Below, one piece after another: positions 12,001-16,400 of a DNA stretch of 23,161 nucleotides; within the stretch, counting starts at the first letter, position 1; each line of letters starts with the position of its first letter. Location of the stretch: contig DATKBT010000171.1 of NCBI GenBank assembly GCA_035546295.1, positions 1 through 23,161 on the forward strand, read 5' to 3'. The position numbers were made by a program, and so were the translations under genes. A model generated the notes under the pieces. It saw only the letters and a program-made list of their open reading frames with translations, searched no databases and had not been told where the DNA came from. Origin of the DNA: DATKBT01 sp035546295. GTDB taxonomy: Bacteria > Acidobacteriota > Thermoanaerobaculia > Multivoradales > Multivoraceae.

Positions 12001-13372
12001 CGAGGTGCTCGACGGGCTAACTGCGACGCAGCTTCAGCTCGTAGGTCTCTGCGGGGTCGCCTCGACTCTCGACGCGTCGGAGGCTGGCGAGTTGCTCGTA
12101 TTCCAGGGCGGGAGCCTGGGTCCCGGCGAGTCCTGCAGCTTCGAGGTGACGCTATTGGTGCCGGCCGGAGCCGAGGACGGCGACTACCTCAACGTGACGC
12201 GCGATCTGTCGGCGATGTACGACGGATCCGCGATCTTCTTCGAGAGCACGAACGCCGCGGACGTCTTGGTCGTGCGCTCGGCGCCGCTGGTGCTGTCCAA
12301 GGAGATCCCCGACGATCCGGTGCCTCCCGGAGGTGTCGCCCGGATGCGGTTCACGCTGCGCAATCTGGTGTCCGAGGCGGCCTTCGGCATCGGCTTCTCC
12401 GATGACCTCGACGCTGCGCTCCCTGGCCTGGCGGCGATCGACCTGCCGCTCTCGGCCTGTGGCGGCGCCGTCGTCGAGGCGGCGACCAGCGGCGGCGCCA
12501 TCGAGCTCACGGGCGCGGAGCTGTCGGCCGGGTCCGCCTGCAGCTTCGAGGTGACGCTCGCAGTGCCGCTCGATGGGCCCCTCGCCACCACTGTCGTCAA
12601 CACCACCAGCCCGATGAGCGCGGTGCTCGAGAGCGGGGCCGCCGTCGAGGCCGCTCCGGCGAGCGACGAGCTCCAGATCGGAACGCTCGTGCTGGAGAAG
12701 GCCTTCGATCGCCCGGCCGCGGCGGGCGGCACCGTGGCCCTGACCTTCGAGATCCGCAATCTCTCCCGCAGCCGTCCGGCACTCGATCTCGCCTTCACCG
12801 ACGATCTGGACGCCACCCTCGCCGGCCTGGTCGCCACAGGTCTGCCGATCGGGGATCTCTGCGGCGCGGGCTCGTCGATCGATGGGTGGTCGATCCTCGT
12901 GCTGTCGGAGGGCTCGCTGCTCCCCGGCGACTCCTGCACTTTCCCGGTCGTCCTGCAGGTCCCGGCCGTCGCGGTTCCCGGAGAGCACGTCAACGTCACC
13001 GGCCCTCTCTCGGGGGGAGACGGCGCGACGCTGGCGCGCCCGGCGGTCGCGGTGCTGCGAGTGTCGGCGCCCGCCGACAACGACGGCGACGGCGTGCCCG
13101 ACGGGGACGACCTCTGCGCGGGAACCGAGATTCCCGAGGCGATCCCGACCTCGAGCCTCGAGCCCAACCACTACGCCCTGGTCGACGGGGACGGCGTCTT
13201 CGACACCGTGACTCCACCGGGCGGCGGTCCCGGCGACGTGTTCACCATCGACGATACGCGCGGCTGCTCTTGCGAGCAGATCATCGACGTCGTCGGCCTC
13301 GGCAACGGCCACCGCAAGCACGGTTGCAGCCTCGGCGCGATGCGCGACTGGGTCGCCGACGTGGAGCCGTAG
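2..13372 (+). CDS. Giant multi-domain Ig/FN3/FlgD-like surface protein (5' partial)
   Basis: The frame is open from base 2 to the TAG at 13370-13372, giving 4456 visible residues. The real start lies upstream: the sequence before the first in-frame GTG (95) already reads as an Ig-like strand pattern. Modules in order: Ig-like repeats joined by VDRTPP-type linkers (2-4230), three FlgD-like Ig domains (SPNGDG at 272, 2375, 3062), six FN3 domains (4231-7165), one split by a discoidin domain, a beta-propeller flanked by Ig halves, CARDB-like modules (8305-9655), a duplicated block (9303-11030), five DUF11/DUF7933-like repeats (11035-13066), an Asp-rich calcium-type loop and a Cys-containing tail. 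Such proteins are normally exported and act as adhesins, matrix or scaffold proteins. No enzyme motif was recognised. Cysteines occur only in 959-2668 and 11213-13327, fitting disulfides in an exported protein. The signal peptide, if any, is outside the window. The exact role is unknown. Confidence 0.93.
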   Translation, partial: EGIASDRNFRRYLLEVAPAHDPQAWNLLGAPVQQQVLDGPLALWTPPAAGGYVVRLSVEDRAGNVARATRQVATAAPPDIADLTVAPRLVSPNGDGNADELVISYRVLRPILLRLEIHDADGRLVRAFDRSHPLAGEVVELRWDGRDGNGLPVPDGGYSVEVLGLELFFEVDRTPPEIEWGLSHGSDVPLTGSLSLSVRDEHLEPGPVGKVESGLGDSPQAWTPLTDLVSEQPERPGFVEEVDENLRLARASLLGRRFRIEATDAAGNRSVVVTHPPIAEEAFLVAAGPNRIDPETGSFDLDAVLSEGLHGPLVDALGNCVEPVAMPCFARLPADGAFRLRAQTTFAGAASQVVLQYRAHDPSLLGGGEEDLLWNERAMPAAFAPEGVVPAVGLPLDGFDLVWDLAGVDRSRSLVARLRVVDQDGEEHVTPAMRIIPVAPGPFFLGRLEDAWEAPFPSSFGLSERAELIRSARALAGTAGVDESRLLWGGEELSGELALAELFVQSADDGRYQEEARFEAVAIADGVFLFEVPTVECASYVVRLRAVDQNGDSYSSGGAITVPCMRLRVDLDPIPEPQCGATPGASSALGLDVTPESLDGATLSELRLELITSDSRELLDNLITPANGVARRFDLDLSSFPEGEYALLVSLINERDDVLSRRETVWVDRTPPTLEVTSPLEGQSSCGLVAIEGRAADGESPYALLLEPLPGSACSVSAVHQDSTTGTIVGLLGTLDGCQGEVGLRVLAVDQVGNTTCVDRQAVVDAVVLGGGIDAAGVALATSAGSVYQGLSPNGDGIGDGIADELEVELLAEEAVFADVAVHSRLAGLHCELGGTPVRTLVEGLPFSQRATVVWDGLDDGGQPVADGRYGVVAHIEDACGNDRTETFCSIALDASPPALEVTSPPAGAAVSGLVAVRGSVLEVRPPLPAGQLLTFDRFELDYQLDTAPGLWTPIHVSDVEVPDHDRHLATWRLQGAAGPVTLRLSASDLLGNRSEVTVPVQALDAPLLVSLLEPAPRLFSPNGDGRRDHVAIRLTLVEPVLVDLRILDGDGTLVRELVAGEALPAGAAVRIWDGLDDSGSIATDGTYEIEITARLASQPGISQTVRTQVVLDATPPAIQVLGPAGFADATATDVEIEVADANAGAWVVELAPEPGAGPPAWHQLAAGTGSIAAVVAQLAGLEEGSYRLRLEASDLAESTSSLESHFVVDGEPPVVHLLQPVEGGAFGGDLTVTASIDEEFLDRTRIELAPGADPNDEDFVLLVEAPAPSAGEFSSIVDVAGFADGGYVLRLVALDRSGNRGEARRRIRLDRSPPNADLSAPADGAWIREPVAIAGEASDANLASWTLTLAPAGGGGAPVELASGVTPVDAGDVLLTWAALPPDGEHLLRLTVTDHAGNQSIDSVTVAVDRAPPAPPTGFAGTVEGDDVQLSWQTSPEPDLAGYRLTRGGVVVAELGATETSAIDGGRFEGRYEYRLVAFDHAGNESSPAGPVSLVIDTTPPNASILRPRPGERVSGSVEIVGTAASAEDFLEYRLLIAVSPPPAEPILLRRSPAATTSGVLGLWDTSGAPEGEEVGLTLEAEDTSGNVARVSIVLTVDNEPPAVPEGLVASVAGDGAGDDVDLSWQANVESDLLGYVLLRDGVTIDALGRPTGGDLRDVALTGTSHRDADRPDGTFSYRVIAIDRAGNASAPSAPALATVETGAPVISIVEPTDGARVEGIVPVLVESPDLDVAEVRFEVRETGAPDWTLLGVDQEAPWGTEWDAAPLPFGLYELRATAVDGGGAEGPADLVTVELTELTPPPAPLALVLDVDGDEVSLSWPPVDTLDLAGYHVERSSDGGESWLRLDADPITATARADVGVADGTYRYRVVAADVNGNESDPSPEVGARVFGALLEQPLTPTAELAVGPVAGRGPDAVAYTVDPELEGPDGTIVPLASFASEADGSFVIPVVTLVRGRNVVRVRLTDDEGHRSRIGTVPIVSIAPPEAPAGLAATVDGFDVSLEWDPNPEPDLAGYLLRRGGEPVEPARLAPLVAAVDSQRGAEVAPLAIDGSSSTSWIPITPSSGGALEPPVWIEVELDRARVLTGVELEWYDASAAPRRARVEAHSGEVWATVATVPAATAVAEIAFVRPYATSRVRLIIDEAPSAFRRLWLRELRVLELGSIEGTSYGHIAGDGLHRYELQAIGASGLLGPSASLDVPVGDVVSPEPVILAGQASGFEVELSWTASPAPDVAGYTVYRDGSLIVRQLDAGFLAHTDGPLPNGSYRYRVTASDAVGNESASSNEVAIELAAPVPQPPTLAVTGTEASSATLSWTPSVGLEGVAFALERATSGGGPYEEVVLTTALTFTDEELDPATTYWYVVRAIDAAGNRSLPSNEVAVIAIDVTPPPAPRLFHPARPAGAIETGELLVDVAAFAERGARVSLWQGGSFRREATATSEWSDEPSSPSAERVRFSADGSRALAIDFDGVLWWLAFPLPSASPVATRVASAAWLGSESILYATGDGELRRFEPATGIASSIAAADEIAEVAAAEDPSSGEQLVLVTAERLGQAGLWRLDLASGGWELLEPLDHAYALWDLAIAPRLAHVAFLSEVHGLALLELSSGEITPLGGDAGGPVAWSPDGGALLYVEESAPSQIWRFELDSEVASQVTDDPDGAYGPLWSPDGSRYAYVRDGWGLQVVEWGGEAEEVAPYLPEVAVWTAGGAIGSHLDGGAVRILPPGLARWNGIGLEPGVNLLSARARDEAGLESPFSEVITVILRADALPDLELRSGELAAIPPTVEPLSPVRISAVVRNRGAQAAAASELELELEDPAGQSIWTRRLPVRALEPGGFATVLHDVALEVPGLYRLRARADAGLVVPEGDEANNQATRELRVLEAGAPLLSVSSEQLRYEPGELVRGEVRVLAGGAFAGRLVVRFEDELGFPVATLIDDVVALAFGQERIEMLAHESAGLFAGAYRLRARLEDEAGVAVAEQVASFEIGETIRAAAALEVTPQVAVRPGAVTLAGVLRYLEGNALLEDVELALVLLDPSGVEAARWEQTAGGLLPGDQAPLGVVWSSGGAAPGRWTATLTASFGSQQLASAEAMLDLGLAPPRAVGELSTSSEVAAGSTVDVDFLVRNVGELDLTGAQVTVSLRRAPPAGVHASESVVVDLPNGGTATGAVSLDSSGLGLGSYLIVFEADLEAAGDPGGATAPLDTVLLDTATVMLVDAETPEVELRQPVDGGFLGLDSRAVVRALDRLSGVASVEVVLDAGPPRPAFRIEGDLYGALLEGVSPLEEGVHTVEARTRDRAGNQAATGVLTFTVDRTPPEITVLGVVDGQVGGAPVVPVIEIVEEHPGTLSLLLDGLPFTSGDLVEAPGIHRLDVVTADLAGNRAAITVRFEITIPTGSPVLGEIVGAPAQAALGAPLEVVLELVNESGAPLVALPVSLSLESAASGEQLVRVELTLDLPAGATSVPDLSIDTAELVPEPIELVLSADLAQLGGGIVELDRQAVLLVDATPPGLELLVPADGAIVPAEVVVQALATDAHSPIDLVEVAFDGGELVALPATGGDTYGATFDGLAEGGHALVARALDAAGNAAEVAIELTVDATPPVVEVSGVVDGQQSSDPLTPVVTVTDPHLEQVAILLDGEPFASGTAVSAPGPHLLEVEALDLAGNRAELAVAFEILQAAPVLTATFAADRVGAGGTVELVYEITNASSMEAASEIGFENVFVEELPTAAALPASGFCGPGSAATFRPRAANPARLAIAGAALGSGESCRFSVVLDVEVGAAGGAITNTAGPLTATAGGVAVVGEAAADAVELIGAPYLTAEITDDPVAPGGGATLELTLAHHASAPGDATGIAFGVDLAGALAGLHATGLDGMGLPAADVCGAGSLLLGGDRLRLEGGVLAPGESCVLAIDLGTPASAPAGGHEIVTSSVIATVEVVGEGVDVVGAAAGDDLIVAGLTLAKEFANDPVAPGGEVTLRFTLSNTSATSSATEILFTDDLVEVLDGLTATQLQLVGLCGVASTLDASEAGELLVFQGGSLGPGESCSFEVTLLVPAGAEDGDYLNVTRDLSAMYDGSAIFFESTNAADVLVVRSAPLVLSKEIPDDPVPPGGVARMRFTLRNLVSEAAFGIGFSDDLDAALPGLAAIDLPLSACGGAVVEAATSGGAIELTGAELSAGSACSFEVTLAVPLDGPLATTVVNTTSPMSAVLESGAAVEAAPASDELQIGTLVLEKAFDRPAAAGGTVALTFEIRNLSRSRPALDLAFTDDLDATLAGLVATGLPIGDLCGAGSSIDGWSILVLSEGSLLPGDSCTFPVVLQVPAVAVPGEHVNVTGPLSGGDGATLARPAVAVLRVSAPADNDGDGVPDGDDLCAGTEIPEAIPTSSLEPNHYALVDGDGVFDTVTPPGGGPGDVFTIDDTRGCSCEQIIDVVGLGNGHRKHGCSLGAMRDWVADVEP
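233..530 (+). other. FlgD-like Ig domain 1
   Basis: SPNGDG at 272-289 is followed by a strand pattern 'RLEIHDADGRLVRAF' and then 'WDGRDGNGLPVPDGGY'. This is the hallmark of FlgD-type Ig domains found in secreted and surface proteins. The NGDG turn may bind a metal ion, which is inference. Confidence 0.8.
2350..2690 (+). other. FlgD-like Ig domain 2
   Basis: SPNGDG at 2375-2392 and 'WDGLDDGGQPVADGRY' near 2566-2613 mark a second copy. It carries extra residues after SPNGDG and, unlike copies 1 and 3, three cysteines (HCEL, DACGN, TFCSI). It is therefore more diverged than the other two. Confidence 0.78.
3030..3345 (+). other. FlgD-like Ig domain 3
   Basis: SPNGDG at 3062-3079 is followed by 'DLRILDGDGTLVREL' and 'IWDGLDDSGSIATDGTY'. 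The domain ends at a standard LDATPP linker near 3345. It has no cysteine. Confidence 0.8.
4231..7165 (+). repeat. Six fibronectin type III domains mixed with Ig-like domains
   Basis: FN3 units start near 4231, 4805, 5405, 5966, 6628 and 6890. Most show the pattern 'xxVxLSWxxxxExDLAGYxLxR', later 'GxYxYRVxAxDxxGNES'; the sixth is more divergent. Between the first four are Ig-like modules (about 4491-4800, 5111-5400, 5690-5965). The fourth FN3 is interrupted by a discoidin domain. In bacteria FN3 arrays are common in secreted carbohydrate-active and adhesive proteins, where they mainly act as spacers. No catalytic domain is seen next to them. Confidence 0.82.
6095..6494 (+). other. Discoidin (F5/8 type C) domain inserted in an FN3 domain
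   Basis: The stretch reads as a galactose-binding-like jellyroll: 'LAIDGSSSTSW', then 'PVWIEVELDRARVLTGVELEW', then 'TSRVRLIID' and 'RLWLRELRVLEL'. These are the hallmark positions of F5/8 C domains: an Asp-Gly turn followed by Trp, a 'WIEVELD' strand, and a final 'LRELRVLE' strand. The FN3 part before it ends at 'GYLLRRGGEPVEP', and the second FN3 half resumes at 'GTSYGHIAGDGLHRYELQAIG' after 6500. Discoidin domains often bind sugars or lipids; the ligand here is unknown. Confidence 0.75.
7321..8190 (+). other. TolB/WD40-like beta-propeller segment
   Basis: Repeated blade-like units carry 'RVRFSADGSRALAID', 'GPVAWSPDGGALLYVEE' (about 7860-7910) and 'GPLWSPDGSRYAYVRDG' (about 7990-8040), the PD40/TolB motif. 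I count roughly five or six blades, but the first ones are weak. Before it is an Ig-type half ('AERGARVSLWQGGSFRREA'), and after it the rest of an Ig domain ('GLEPGVNLLSARARDEAG', ending about 8290). The propeller therefore seems to sit within an Ig domain. Such propellers usually bind proteins or sugars. Confidence 0.7.
8305..8652 (+). other. CARDB-like adhesion module
   Basis: The sequence 'LPDLELRSGELAAIP' followed by 'PVRISAVVRNRGAQAA' and later 'VVPEGDEANNQATREL' is the CARDB pattern, in which the end 'E.DE.NN' is characteristic. CARDB domains are spacers or adhesion modules of exported bacterial and archaeal proteins. Two further beta-rich modules follow at 8655-8965 and 8966-9300. They resemble macroglobulin-type strands, but I cannot name a family for them. 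Confidence 0.7.
9303..11030 (+). repeat. Tandem duplicated three-domain block
   Basis: Two consecutive blocks of about 0.85 kb share one order. Each has a CARDB-like module ('VAAGSTVDVDFLVRNVGE' versus 'AALGAPLEVVLELVNESGA'). Next comes an Ig module opening after 'MLVDAETPEVEL' or 'LLVDATPPGLEL', then a second Ig module with 'TPPEITVLGVVDGQ' or 'TPPVVEVSGVVDGQ' and 'LLLDGLPFTSG' or 'LLDGEPFASG'. Block A is about 9303-10185 and block B about 10190-11030. The copies are clearly related at protein level but well diverged, so the duplication is old. It shows how the chain grew. Confidence 0.75.
11035..13066 (+). repeat. Five DUF11/DUF7933-like repeats with paired cysteines
   Basis: Units start near 11035, 11447, 11870, 12275 and 12683, about 400 bases each. 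Typical elements are 'KEFANDPVAPGGEVTLRFTL', 'FTDDLVEVLDGL', a cysteine followed by Gly ('LCGVAS'), and 'GSLGPGESCSFEVTL'. All five units keep both cysteines, roughly 25-35 residues apart. That is best explained by one disulfide per unit in an exported protein. Repeats of this type are known from large surface proteins of bacteria and archaea; no enzymatic role is known to me. Confidence 0.78.
13076..13369 (+). other. Asp-rich loop and cysteine-containing C-terminal tail
   Basis: 'DNDGDGVPDGDD' (13076-13111) resembles a thrombospondin type 3 calcium-binding loop. About 50 residues later the chain ends in a compact segment with 'GCSCEQII' (13262-13285), 'GLGNGHRKHGC' and 'MRDWV'. I recall similar ends on large exported proteins of Acidobacteriota, unverified. 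There is no LPXTG motif and no hydrophobic anchor, and it is not a classical PEP-CTERM. The tail may be a C-terminal recognition or attachment module; this is inference. Confidence 0.5.
13362..13366 (+). promoter_or_regulatory. Ribosome binding site of the RHS gene, inside the upstream gene
   Basis: TGGAG lies 8 bases before the GTG at 13375 and within the last codons of the upstream gene. It supports GTG 13375 over ATG 13399 as the start and implies that ribosomes finishing gene 1 can reinitiate on gene 2. No separate promoter can fit in the 2-base gap. A promoter inside gene 1 cannot be excluded. Confidence 0.6.
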
Positions 13373-13374
13373 CC

Positions 13375-13482
13375 GTGCGCTTCTTCGACCCACCGATCAT
13401 GAGATTTTCTGCCCGCACTGCCCTGCTCGCGCCGGCGGCCGCGCTCTGCGTGCTGCTTGCTCTCGACCCACCGCTGGCCGCC
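13375..13482 (+). other. Sec signal peptide of the RHS protein
   Basis: Residues 1-36: basic Arg2, Arg10 and Arg14, a hydrophobic core 'TALLAPAAALCVLLAL' (15-30), then 'DPPLAA' before 'GQE'. Cleavage by signal peptidase I after Ala36 is plausible. Cys25 is not in a lipobox, because the residue before it is Leu and the hydrophobic stretch continues past it. The protein should reach the periplasm or beyond. Confidence 0.7.
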
Positions 13483-16400
13483 GGTCAGGAGACGTCCTCG
13501 CGACCGTCAGCCGCCGCGGGTGAGCAAGCCAGCGCCGAGAGCGGCCGTGGCGCCGCCGAGCGACGGCGCGGAGAGCTCCGTCGTCCGGAGAGCCGGAGCC
13601 GGGAGCTGGCAGCGCCGGAATCGGGGAGCGCACAGGGGGCCGCGGACGAGCCGATCGAAGCCTGGTCGCGGCAGCGACTCGAGCGCGAGCTGGTCGAGCG
13701 GCTGGCGCGCGGCGAGCTGGGGACCGTCGAGCTGGCCGAGCTGCGACGTCGTGATGCCTCTCCGCGCAGAGCCGCCGGATCGAGCACGAACGCGAGCGCC
13801 GCCGCTCGCCTCGAGCGTTCGGTGGACGAGGCGGTGGAGCGGTTGCGAGCTGCCGTCGAGCTCCGGGCGTCGAGCACGGCGTCGGAGGGAGCGGCCGATG
13901 CCGTTGCCTCTGTCGGTGCCTCTGCCGGTGCAGATGCCGCAGAGCGCACCTCGATCGCACGGGTCGATGCCGCCCTCGAGGGGGCGATCGAGCGCGTGAT
14001 CGCGGCGGAGCTGCTGGTCGAGCGCGAGCTCGAAGTCGTCGGTCGTCGCCTGGAGGCGGCGAGCGCGCCCGCGGTCGCACGAGAGCGCTGGGAGAGCGTG
14101 CGACGGGCCTACCGGGAGCGTCGTGCGCGCCTGCTCGCGCCCGCGCTCGCGCTGCGCGAAGCGCGGCTCGGTCGAAGCGCCGGAACGCAGGCTCGTCAGG
14201 AAGACGACGCCTCTGAGCTGGCGATCCTCCGCGAGCTCGAAGTGCTGCTCGCCGGAGTGCCTCGTCGAGGTCCCCGCGTCCTGCGGGCCGATCTCCCCTA
14301 TCGCGGCGCCACACCCGCGGCGCGCCAGCCGGTGCTCGAGCCCACGGTCGTGCCAACTTATGAACGGCCGGATGCTCCCCCGCCGACCGGCGCCGACTTC
14401 GGCGGCGGCTCGGCCGAGCGGCAGGCCCCGCTCTCGGCGGTGATCTTCGAGCAAGCCGAGGAGCTCGCCTTCGACGTCGTGCGCCTCTTCGAGCTGGTGC
14501 AGACCGAGATCGCGACCGAGTGGTACGCGGGCGGCATGAAGGGCGCGGAGGCCACGCTGCGCCAACGCGCCGGCAACGACGTGGACCAGGCGAGCCTGCT
14601 GATCGCGCTGCTGCGCGCGAGCGGCTTCGCAGCCCGCTACGTCCACGGCGCGATCGAGCTGCCGCTCGACGAGATGGTGGCGATGCTGGACCTCGATCGG
14701 ACCGAGGACGTGCTGCCGGCGCTGCGGGCTGCGGGAGTCGCGGCGGTGCCGGTCGTTCGCGGCGGAGTCCTCGCGGCCGTGGTCGTCGAGCACACCTGGG
14801 TCGAGGCCTTCGTTCCCTACAGCAACTACCGAGGCGCCGCGGTCGACTTCTCGGGAATGACCTGGGTGCCGTTGGCGCCCGCGCTCGAGCCGTATCGCTC
14901 CGAGCGGGGTCGCTTCCTGCTGCGCGAGCTGGCCGAGAGCCCCGAGGGCAGGACCGTCGGCGAGCGCGTCGCCGAGTACCTGTCGCACGAGCAGGAGGTC
15001 GATCCGCTCTCGTTGATCGAGCTCGAGGTCGAGACCTTCCTGCTCGCCGAGAGCAACGGCGAGACCCTCGACGACGTGCTCGGATCGCGCGCGATCGACG
15101 CCCTGCCGCTCGGCCTGCTCCCGAGCACGCTGCCGGCGAAGGTGGTGGCGATCACGGGAGAGAGCTCGACGCTGGCGAGCGAGCGCCTCCAGCGGGTGCG
15201 GCTGCGGGTGCTCGGCGAGGAAACTGGCGCGCCGCCGCTCCTCGAGCTCGTGCTGCCGATCAGTGAGCTGCTGGCGCGTCGCGTCTCGCTCTCCTTCCTC
15301 CCCGCCGAGCTCGAGGACCACGAGACGACGATGCTGTTCGGTGGGCTCTACCAGACTCCCGCCTATCTGCTCTCCCTGCGGCCGCAGCTCGTCGTGTCCG
15401 GGCGGCGCCTGGCGGTGGGCGAGGGGACCCTGCCGATGGCGGCGGTGGCGCGGCTCGAGGTCGAGTGGCTGATTCCGGCCTCGGACGCTCCCCCCGAAAT
15501 GACGATCGTGGAGCTGGTCGCGGGCGGCCATTACGCGCTCGGATGGGGAGCACAGAGCTTCGAGCCGGGCGTGCCGGCGGACCCGCAGGAAACCGCGCCC
15601 GGCGACGCCGAGAGCCTGGGCGCACGGGTCCTGGTCCAGCGCGCCCTCGACTACGGCAGTCGCTTCGATCACGCCGAGTCGCGTCTCGCGGGTCTGCTCG
15701 GACTCCGCCTGCTGCGCCCCGTCCCCTCGCTGGTCGTCGCGTCGCTCGCGCTCGAGGTCGACGAGGCGCTCGGTCTGCCCCTACGGCTGAGGATCACGGG
15801 GGCAGATCTCGATGCCGCGCGCCGCCTGGTCGAGCCGATCGCCTACGACGGCGAGAGCAGCGCAGAGCACGACTTCCTCGAGCTCGCGGGCCTGGTCGGC
15901 TCGGCGCAGGAGCGTTTCCAGTTCGAGGAAGCCTTCGGCGTGCCGGCGATCTCGGCCGATCTCGGGCTCGGAGTCGCGCGCGACTCCGGGATCGAGGTCG
16001 TCGTGCTCGACGCCTCCAACGTCGACGTGCAGCTCGCCGATCTCGAGCATCCGTCGGAGGTGGTCGCCGAGATCGAGGGATGGGCGCGCTCCGGCCTGGT
16101 GGTCGAGGTGCCGCGCACCGAGGTCGCCTACCGGCAGTGGCGCGGCTCGGTCTGGCGTGTTCTCGATCCCGCCACCGGCGCCTCCGGACACTTCCTGGCG
16201 GGCGGCCTGGTCGGGCTGGCCGGCGGCTCGACCGCGATTCCCCTGGCCCAGTGGCCGATCGGGTTCCTGGCGGACGCGCTCGAGGCGTTCGGCAGCCAGA
16301 CCAACCCCGATCCCCTCGCAGCCGCCACCATCTCCCGCGTCGAGGCGACCGACGGACAGATCGGGAGGGTCGGCGAGCTGCTCGGCCAGGAGCTGGCGGT

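Noticed and set aside
13373..13374. Promoter or terminator between the genes
   Set aside because: Only 2 bases separate the stop and the next start, and I see no hairpin followed by T-run nearby.
13399..13401. ATG at 13399 as start of the RHS gene
   Set aside because: It would leave a valid signal peptide, but there is no ribosome binding site before it, whereas GTG 13375 has TGGAG at a good distance. It remains a second choice.
13447..13449. Cys25 as a lipoprotein attachment site
   Set aside because: The residue before it is Leu and the hydrophobic core continues after it, so the lipobox rule is not met.
14440..14895. Active protein-crosslinking transglutaminase
   Set aside because: The catalytic Cys and Asp positions hold Asp402 and Ala501, and the domain has no cysteine.
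13507..15672. Minus-strand open frame of 721 residues
   Set aside because: Opposite the helical, transglutaminase-like and companion regions of the RHS protein; low-complexity product without domains.
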